Positions 14,465 to 18,330 of a stretch of DNA of 18,330 nucleotides are shown in pieces. The notes below the pieces were generated by a model. That model saw only the letters and a program-made list of their open reading frames with translations. It had not been told where the DNA came from and did not search any database. Both the position numbers and the translations under genes were made by a program. This DNA comes from an uncultured Chloroflexota bacterium (GTDB lineage Bacteria > Chloroflexota > Chloroflexia > Chloroflexales > Roseiflexaceae). Each line of letters starts with the position of its first letter. Position 1 is the stretch's first letter. The DNA lies in contig CAIQIY010000278.1 in NCBI GenBank assembly GCA_903871975.1, forward strand, positions 1 through 18,330, written 5' to 3'.

Positions 14465-16012
14465 TCACGGCGCCGGAACGTCGATCGTGGTCATCGTGTA
14501 GGTCAACGCGGCGTCTACGGTGTGCAGGTACAGCCGATCCTGCCCACTGGTGTCGGCAGTCATCCACGCTGCCGTGGTGCCCAGGCGGAACGCGTCATCG
14601 CCCCGTTGCAGGTGATGTGCGGCGGTGAGCAGCGTGGCCGGCGCGAGAATGCTGCCGGTCGCATCGATGCGCATGCCGTAGACACCCTGAAATGTCTCTG
14701 TCGTGCCGACGACCTGCCACTGCTCCCACAGCACAATGTATTCGTCACCACCGATCGGTACCAGTTTGGGGCGCTCGGCATGCAGGTTCGAACCGGCCGA
14801 ATAGCTCGTCAGCCAGCGCAGCCGGTTGGTCCGCGACTGCGATCCGCTGGTCACCGTCAGCACGTCGGGCAGGTTGGGATCCACCGCGAAGTTCGTGCGG
14901 CTCGCCCGCACGATCGCGAGGTTTCGCGGCCCACTGAGGATCCCCGACGTCGTCGTCGTCGTCTCGCTGGCAAACAGCACGAGATATCGATACGTCGCAT
15001 CCGATTCGATCAGGGCGGCATTCCCCAGCCGAGTGAACGTATCATTGTCGCCGATGCTACCCTTGATGTGAAACAAGTCGTGACCATCATCATCGTGGTT
15101 ATAATCCCCCATGACCACCGTTCGTGGGTATGCATCACCGAGATGCAGCTCGATGATGCCACTTCCGTCGTACAGCAACCGATGGTCAAACGAGTGACTG
15201 ACCCACAGGTCGCTACTGTGCATAATGGCGCCCGTTGTCGCATTGATGCGCGTCGACAGTGCTTTTTGGTGGCGTTCGTCGCCAATACTGGGATCTGGTT
15301 CGGTATTGATGGCATGAACGAGCGCAAGCTCATTGCCCCCGACCAACAGACGCCCCGTTCCTGCAACCATCGGATTGACAATTTGTTCGGCATCATTATC
15401 GAATGCGCGTCGCGCAATATCGAGGTCGATGTTGAAGACAGTGTTTCCAAGTGAATCGATCTTGACGACCCGAACGATGTTGGTACGCGCTGTTTCGATG
15501 GGTGGATACGTCCCATTGACTTCAGCATCTTCATCGACGCTGGTCGCGTAGTAGCGATTGCCTGCGTTGTCGACGGCGAGTCCCATCACGCGCTCAAGCA
15601 TCGGCAGCCGTGTCAACATCTGAGTCACCTCATAGCCGCCACTGCCATCAGGATCGAGCTGTAGCATGATGCCGTAGGCATTTGCACCATAATTCTGGGC
15701 CAAAACGGTCATCGATGTCCCATCAGGAGCGACGATGATCTCTGGCCATTTTCCATAGTTGCTGTCCCAACTGTTCGGTCCTGTGTCATGGTCCATGGTG
15801 TTTGCGTTAAAGAACGCGATCGTGACGGGACCTGGCGTGGGTGTCACGGTGGGTAGCGTTGGATCGTTGGCTGATGCAAGAAATGGCACATACAGCTCAG
15901 TCGCTGATCGAATAGATGCCTGGGTGGTGGTATCGCGCAACCACGCACCGCTCACGACGACGATGGTGACACAGGTGAGTGCTACGACACACATCCGCAC
16001 GATTCTTGCCAT
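14465..16012 (-). CDS. Secreted or membrane-anchored protein of unknown function, possible beta-propeller
   Basis: The product is 515 residues from the ATG at 16012. An N-terminal signal/anchor 'IVRMCVVALTCVTIVVVSGAW' is followed by 'ELYVPFLASANDPTLPTVTP' and a Pro/Thr linker, a layout common in exported Chloroflexota proteins. The rest has repeating beta-strand-like blocks such as 'PEIIVAPDGTSMTVLAQNYG', 'VMGLAVDNAGNRYYATSVDE', 'IVRVVKIDSLGNTVFNIDLD' and 'KLVPIGGDEYIVLWEQWQ', which resemble propeller blades, but no named family was recognised. An in-frame ATG at 16033 exists, but the codons between the two contain AAGGAG at the right distance from the ATG at 16012, so the shorter start is preferred. 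The GC content of the N-terminal half is near 50%, far below its neighbours. It lies 118 nt downstream of the GH8 gene on the same strand. No confident promoter was found for it. Confidence 0.82.
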   Translation of the reverse strand: MARIVRMCVVALTCVTIVVVSGAWLRDTTTQASIRSATELYVPFLASANDPTLPTVTPTPGPVTIAFFNANTMDHDTGPNSWDSNYGKWPEIIVAPDGTSMTVLAQNYGANAYGIMLQLDPDGSGGYEVTQMLTRLPMLERVMGLAVDNAGNRYYATSVDEDAEVNGTYPPIETARTNIVRVVKIDSLGNTVFNIDLDIARRAFDNDAEQIVNPMVAGTGRLLVGGNELALVHAINTEPDPSIGDERHQKALSTRINATTGAIMHSSDLWVSHSFDHRLLYDGSGIIELHLGDAYPRTVVMGDYNHDDDGHDLFHIKGSIGDNDTFTRLGNAALIESDATYRYLVLFASETTTTTSGILSGPRNLAIVRASRTNFAVDPNLPDVLTVTSGSQSRTNRLRWLTSYSAGSNLHAERPKLVPIGGDEYIVLWEQWQVVGTTETFQGVYGMRIDATGSILAPATLLTAAHHLQRGDDAFRLGTTAAWMTADTSGQDRLYLHTVDAALTYTMTTIDVPAP

Positions 16013-16129
16013 GACCTGACGCTCCTTGTTCATTCAATCGCTCTCTGTACAGATGCCGGTGATGCGCCGCGCTGCAGTCAGCAGATGTCGTACAGCTGCA
16101 CACTACGGCGATGCTGCTCCTGATGCAGC

Positions 16130-17434
16130 TCAGCGCGTCACAAACGGAATATGGCACGTCGTCGGCGGCTGGATCCCCGGCTGCGTAGGATCCCAGTAGT
16201 TGCCGGTCATCACCAGCAGGCTGAGCAGGGTCACCGAATCTTCGTAATAGCCCTCATGTCGATCATGGATATGCCGGTAAATATCATCAAGAAACGCTTG
16301 GTGCGTCGGTGATGCCATGGCTGCCACGCCCATCGGCGCGACAAAGAACGTGGTGAAATACGCGCCGTTGGCGGTGCCGTCCAGCTGGTAGCCAGCCTTG
16401 ATGTTCATGGCCGCGCCCTGCGTCGCGGCGCTCAGCCAGTCGACGATGCGGCGCACGATCATCGTCGAATCGGCATCGCCGTTGAGCAGGGCATCGGTGC
16501 CGATGCGCAAGGGTACGCGGCCGGCGTTGTAGTGATAGTGCCCATCGTGCGGCCCCTCGAGGAAACCGGCCGGCGCGGGTGCACAGGCCGCGGGAGCATC
16601 GCATCCGACGAGGAAATCCGGCACCAGGCCGGTGAGCGGGCTGTATGCTGCCTGGATGGACAGGATCGCGGCCCGGGACTGGCGGGCCACGCGGTCCCAG
16701 GCGGGGTCGCCGGTGATGCGGCCAAATGCGTGGAAGTGCGCCGGCATCATATCGGAGGAGCGTGGTGTGAATTGGTCATAGGGCACGCCGTTCGGCGACA
16801 CCCAATCGCCCAGCATCGGCAGATGGCTGCTGGCGCCGATCGTCGCCGCGAGGATACCGGCGAGCAGCACACGCGCGTCATGGCGGTAGTTCACCGACCC
16901 ACTGCTGCCCCATTGGGCGTCAGCGAGCAGCAAGCCATACGCCATATCGGCATCGCCATCGAACGCGCTCGCATTGCCCGCGACGGCGACGCCGCCATCG
17001 ACCTTCCAGGTCATCAGGCGCTGATCGATGCCGCTGGGATGCGCCCGGGCGAACGCCCACAGGCCGTCGAACAGCGCCTGGGCGTGCGGGTCGTGGCCCG
17101 CCATGAGCGCCACGATCACCATGCCATAGCCCTGGCCCTCAGACACCGTGGCGCTCGAGCCGCGGCCGAACGCCACACGATAGCGCGGCACCCCATCGCC
17201 TGTCGTGCCGGCTGCCACGAGATACTCGGCCTTCCAGCGCTCATAGAAGCGACGCACATGCGCATCCTGCTCGGCCTGGCTGAACCCGCTCGGGCGCAAT
17301 GTTCCGCTGGCATAGGCGACGTGCTGCGGGAACGGGCGCATCGGCTGCACGGGCACGCTGGCCGGCGCTGCCGATGTGTGGCAGATCGGCAGCACCAGGC
17401 ACGCCACGACCAGCGCTATGATGCCAGGCCTCAT
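16130..17434 (-). CDS. Secreted glycoside hydrolase family 8 enzyme
   Basis: The product is 434 residues. A signal peptide (about 1-23, 'IIALVVACLVLPICHTSAA') indicates export. The GH8 (alpha/alpha)6 barrel is identified by 'SEGQGYGM' with the proton-donor Glu99, and by 'FDGDADMAYGLLLADAQWG' (from 158), whose Asp residues match the conserved substrate-binding and catalytic region. 'RSSDMMPAHFHAF' (about 225-237) is also characteristic. The family includes endo-beta-1,4-glucanases, chitosanases, licheninases and reducing-end xylanases; the exact activity is not predictable here. The ATG at 17434 has GGGGGAG 9 nt upstream; an upstream in-frame start lacks a signal peptide at its N-terminus and is rejected. 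It has its own promoter 30-60 nt upstream and sits next to a PadR regulator. Confidence 0.92.
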   Translation of the reverse strand: MRPGIIALVVACLVLPICHTSAAPASVPVQPMRPFPQHVAYASGTLRPSGFSQAEQDAHVRRFYERWKAEYLVAAGTTGDGVPRYRVAFGRGSSATVSEGQGYGMVIVALMAGHDPHAQALFDGLWAFARAHPSGIDQRLMTWKVDGGVAVAGNASAFDGDADMAYGLLLADAQWGSSGSVNYRHDARVLLAGILAATIGASSHLPMLGDWVSPNGVPYDQFTPRSSDMMPAHFHAFGRITGDPAWDRVARQSRAAILSIQAAYSPLTGLVPDFLVGCDAPAACAPAPAGFLEGPHDGHYHYNAGRVPLRIGTDALLNGDADSTMIVRRIVDWLSAATQGAAMNIKAGYQLDGTANGAYFTTFFVAPMGVAAMASPTHQAFLDDIYRHIHDRHEGYYEDSVTLLSLLVMTGNYWDPTQPGIQPPTTCHIPFVTR

Positions 17435-17465
17435 CGGAACCACTCCCCCCGGTGCGTTGGGCAAT

Positions 17466-17494
17466 ACCCTAGCACAGATGATATGTTGGCGCAA
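17466..17494 (-). promoter_or_regulatory. Promoter of the GH8 gene
   Basis: On the minus strand TTGCGC (17494-17489), a 17-nt spacer and TAGGGT (17471-17466), with a TGC extended -10 just before it, form a good sigma70-like promoter. It lies 10 nt downstream of the padR stop, indicating that GH8 is transcribed separately. The leader to the ATG at 17434 would be about 25 nt. Confidence 0.55.
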
Positions 17495-17503
17495 CGTTCG
17501 GGC

Positions 17504-18106
17504 TCAGTCGGTCGCCACCCCGTCATCGTCGCGTTCGGCCGGGTCAGCCCGCAATCGATCATCGCAGCCGAGCAGCTCGCGGCGACATTCGGCCAACCAG
17601 CGGCGCGTGGCCTGCAGCTGCCCGAGCCGGAACCGTACGACCAGTCGGTCCAGCTGTGGCACCGCCGGATCGGTGGCCCGGCCCGCCAGCTCCGCCATGC
17701 GCTGGTCAGTCGCTGCCTCCTGCGCAGCGATGAGGCGCTCGAGCGTGGCCGGCCCCTCGCGGCCAGCAAAGTAGAGCCGTGCCATGAATGCCTGGCGGAA
17801 CTCGCGCCCGTGCTGGACGGGCGTGGTGACCCAGCGTGCGAAGGCCGCCTCGCCGGTGGCCGTCAGCTGGAACATCCGACGTGGCGGCCGACGTCCGGCG
17901 ACGTCCCGGTGTTCGCGAATGTATCCCTCGTCGGCCAATCGGTCCAGCGCGGCGTAGGTCTGTCGCTGCTGGGTGCGCCATACCAGGTGCAGCACGACGG
18001 TCTGCGCGAGCCGCTTGTGGATGGCGTAGGCGTGCGCCGGCGCGCCCCGCATCAGGCCGAGCAGCGCGTATTCCATGCCGAGTGGGAGTTTGATCATCGG
18101 ACTCAT
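17504..18106 (-). CDS. PadR-family transcriptional regulator
   Basis: The product is 200 residues. The N-terminal winged-helix domain (about 8-90) has the PadR pattern 'LGMEYALLGLMRGAPAHAYA' (from 9), 'QQRQTYAALDRLADEGYI' as recognition and wing helices, and 'RRMFQLTATGEAAFARWV' at the wing end. The C-terminal half (about 100-185) is helical and fits the Vir_C-like dimerisation domain. PadR proteins bind an inverted repeat, often in their own promoter, and release it with phenolic or drug-like ligands. The start at 18106 is preceded by a G-rich AAGGGGG; an in-frame ATG at 18097 (MIKLPLGM) is an alternative. A perfect inverted repeat lies in the divergent promoter region just upstream, favouring autoregulation. 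Confidence 0.9.
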   Translation of the reverse strand: MSPMIKLPLGMEYALLGLMRGAPAHAYAIHKRLAQTVVLHLVWRTQQRQTYAALDRLADEGYIREHRDVAGRRPPRRMFQLTATGEAAFARWVTTPVQHGREFRQAFMARLYFAGREGPATLERLIAAQEAATDQRMAELAGRATDPAVPQLDRLVVRFRLGQLQATRRWLAECRRELLGCDDRLRADPAERDDDGVATD

Positions 18107-18166
18107 TGCCCCGCCCCCTTCCCGCCCTTGACGTCGTCTGGCGCTGACGCGCGTATCGCAGTGCTC

Positions 18167-18175
18167 TGGTATACT
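18167..18175 (+). promoter_or_regulatory. Extended -10 promoter for the truncated lipoprotein gene
   Basis: TGGTATACT (18167-18175) is an extended -10 box about 55 nt ahead of the lipoprotein ATG. No good -35 is visible (a weak TGACGC lies 19 nt upstream). It overlaps the padR -10 on the opposite strand and the left arm of the inverted repeat. Confidence 0.45.
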
Positions 18176-18197
18176 GATTGAAACAGTATATGGTCAA
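18168..18197 (-). promoter_or_regulatory. Promoter of padR
   Basis: On the minus strand TTGACC (18197-18192), an 18-nt spacer and TATACC (18173-18168) make a strong sigma70-type promoter for padR. Most of the TATACTG-N7-CAGTATA inverted repeat lies between the two boxes and it also covers part of the -10. Confidence 0.6.
18170..18190. promoter_or_regulatory. Inverted repeat, probable PadR operator
   Basis: TATACTG (18170-18176), a 7-nt spacer and CAGTATA (18184-18190) form a perfect inverted repeat in the 122-nt gap between padR and the divergent lipoprotein gene. Arm spacing fits a dimeric winged-helix regulator contacting two major grooves on one DNA face. Its overlap with both predicted promoters suggests control of both genes. 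Confidence 0.6.
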
Positions 18198-18228
18198 TTG
18201 GCATACAGCGGCACAGCGGGGGGCGAGC

Positions 18229-18330
18229 ATGTGGCAGCACCGCAGCGGGATCTTCGGCATCATCGGGCTGGCACTGCTCATCGGCTGCAGCGCCATACAG
18301 TCAGACGGGGTGATCACCGTCTACGCCGCA
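18229..18330 (+). CDS. Lipoprotein, N-terminal fragment (possible solute-binding protein)
   Basis: The gene runs off the window; 34 residues are visible. They form a lipoprotein signal peptide with a charged start (MWQHR), a hydrophobic core and the lipobox 'LLIGC' (Cys20), followed by 'SDGVITVYAA'. The short strand 'ITVYAA' just after the lipid anchor resembles the first beta strand of periplasmic solute-binding proteins such as ModA ('TVFAAASL'), but this is too little for a firm call. A G-rich ribosome site (GGGGGGCGAG) precedes the ATG. It is divergent from padR and shares the inverted-repeat control region. Confidence 0.65.
   Translation, partial: MWQHRSGIFGIIGLALLIGCSAIQSDGVITVYAA

Noticed and set aside
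16113..16129. GCTGC/GCAGC stem after the GH8 stop as a terminator
   Set aside because: Only 5 bp with a 7-nt loop and no T-run; expected by chance in this composition.

Overview
The window is about 65-70% G+C and gene-dense, with short intergenic gaps, many 4-nt start/stop overlaps and sigma70-like promoters that share a GGTATACT -10 box. The organism is most likely a Chloroflexota (Chloroflexi) bacterium. The hints are the high GC, a secreted protein with a 'VPFLASAND...TPTPGP' linker just after its signal anchor, a luciferase-like (F420-type) oxidoreductase, and GC-rich two-component and PadR genes. This placement is inference; no rRNA, tRNA, CRISPR array, insertion sequence or phage gene was seen. 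No gap exceeds 300 bases; the largest (5612-5852, about 240 nt) holds a divergent promoter pair.

Left block, minus strand (5611 down to 1): a family-2 glycosyltransferase and an overlapping polyprenyl-phosphate sugar transferase (exopolysaccharide or lipid-linked glycan initiation), then a genuine gatA (Glu-tRNA(Gln)/Asp-tRNA(Asn) amidotransferase subunit A). After a 136-nt gap with two palindromes come a RidA-family protein, a luciferase-like flavin/F420 oxidoreductase joined to it by TGATG, and the start of an amidohydrolase that runs off the window.

Central block, plus strand (5853-11897): a compact six-gene set. It encodes a RibD-C/dihydrofolate-reductase-like reductase, a second RidA-family protein, a creatininase-family amidohydrolase, a cytosine-deaminase-like amidohydrolase, an FAD-linked oxidase of the PCMH/GlcD type and an MFS transporter. 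The first four genes overlap by ATGA. Together they look like an import-and-breakdown (or salvage) pathway for a nitrogen-rich ring compound such as a pyrimidine, pterin, flavin or hydantoin. I do not recognise it as a characterised operon, and it is the best candidate here for an undescribed system.

Next on the plus strand (11928-14422): a His/Met-rich DUF305 lipoprotein with an internally duplicated domain, followed by an OmpR-type response regulator and a histidine kinase whose extracytoplasmic loop is rich in methionine. Copper or another soft metal is a plausible but unproven signal.

Right block: a secreted protein of unknown function with markedly lower GC in its N-terminal half, a secreted GH8 glycosidase with its own promoter, and a PadR-family regulator, all on the minus strand. 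A truncated lipoprotein gene on the plus strand is divergent from padR. A perfect TATACTG-N7-CAGTATA inverted repeat sits across both predicted promoters of that pair and is a likely PadR operator.
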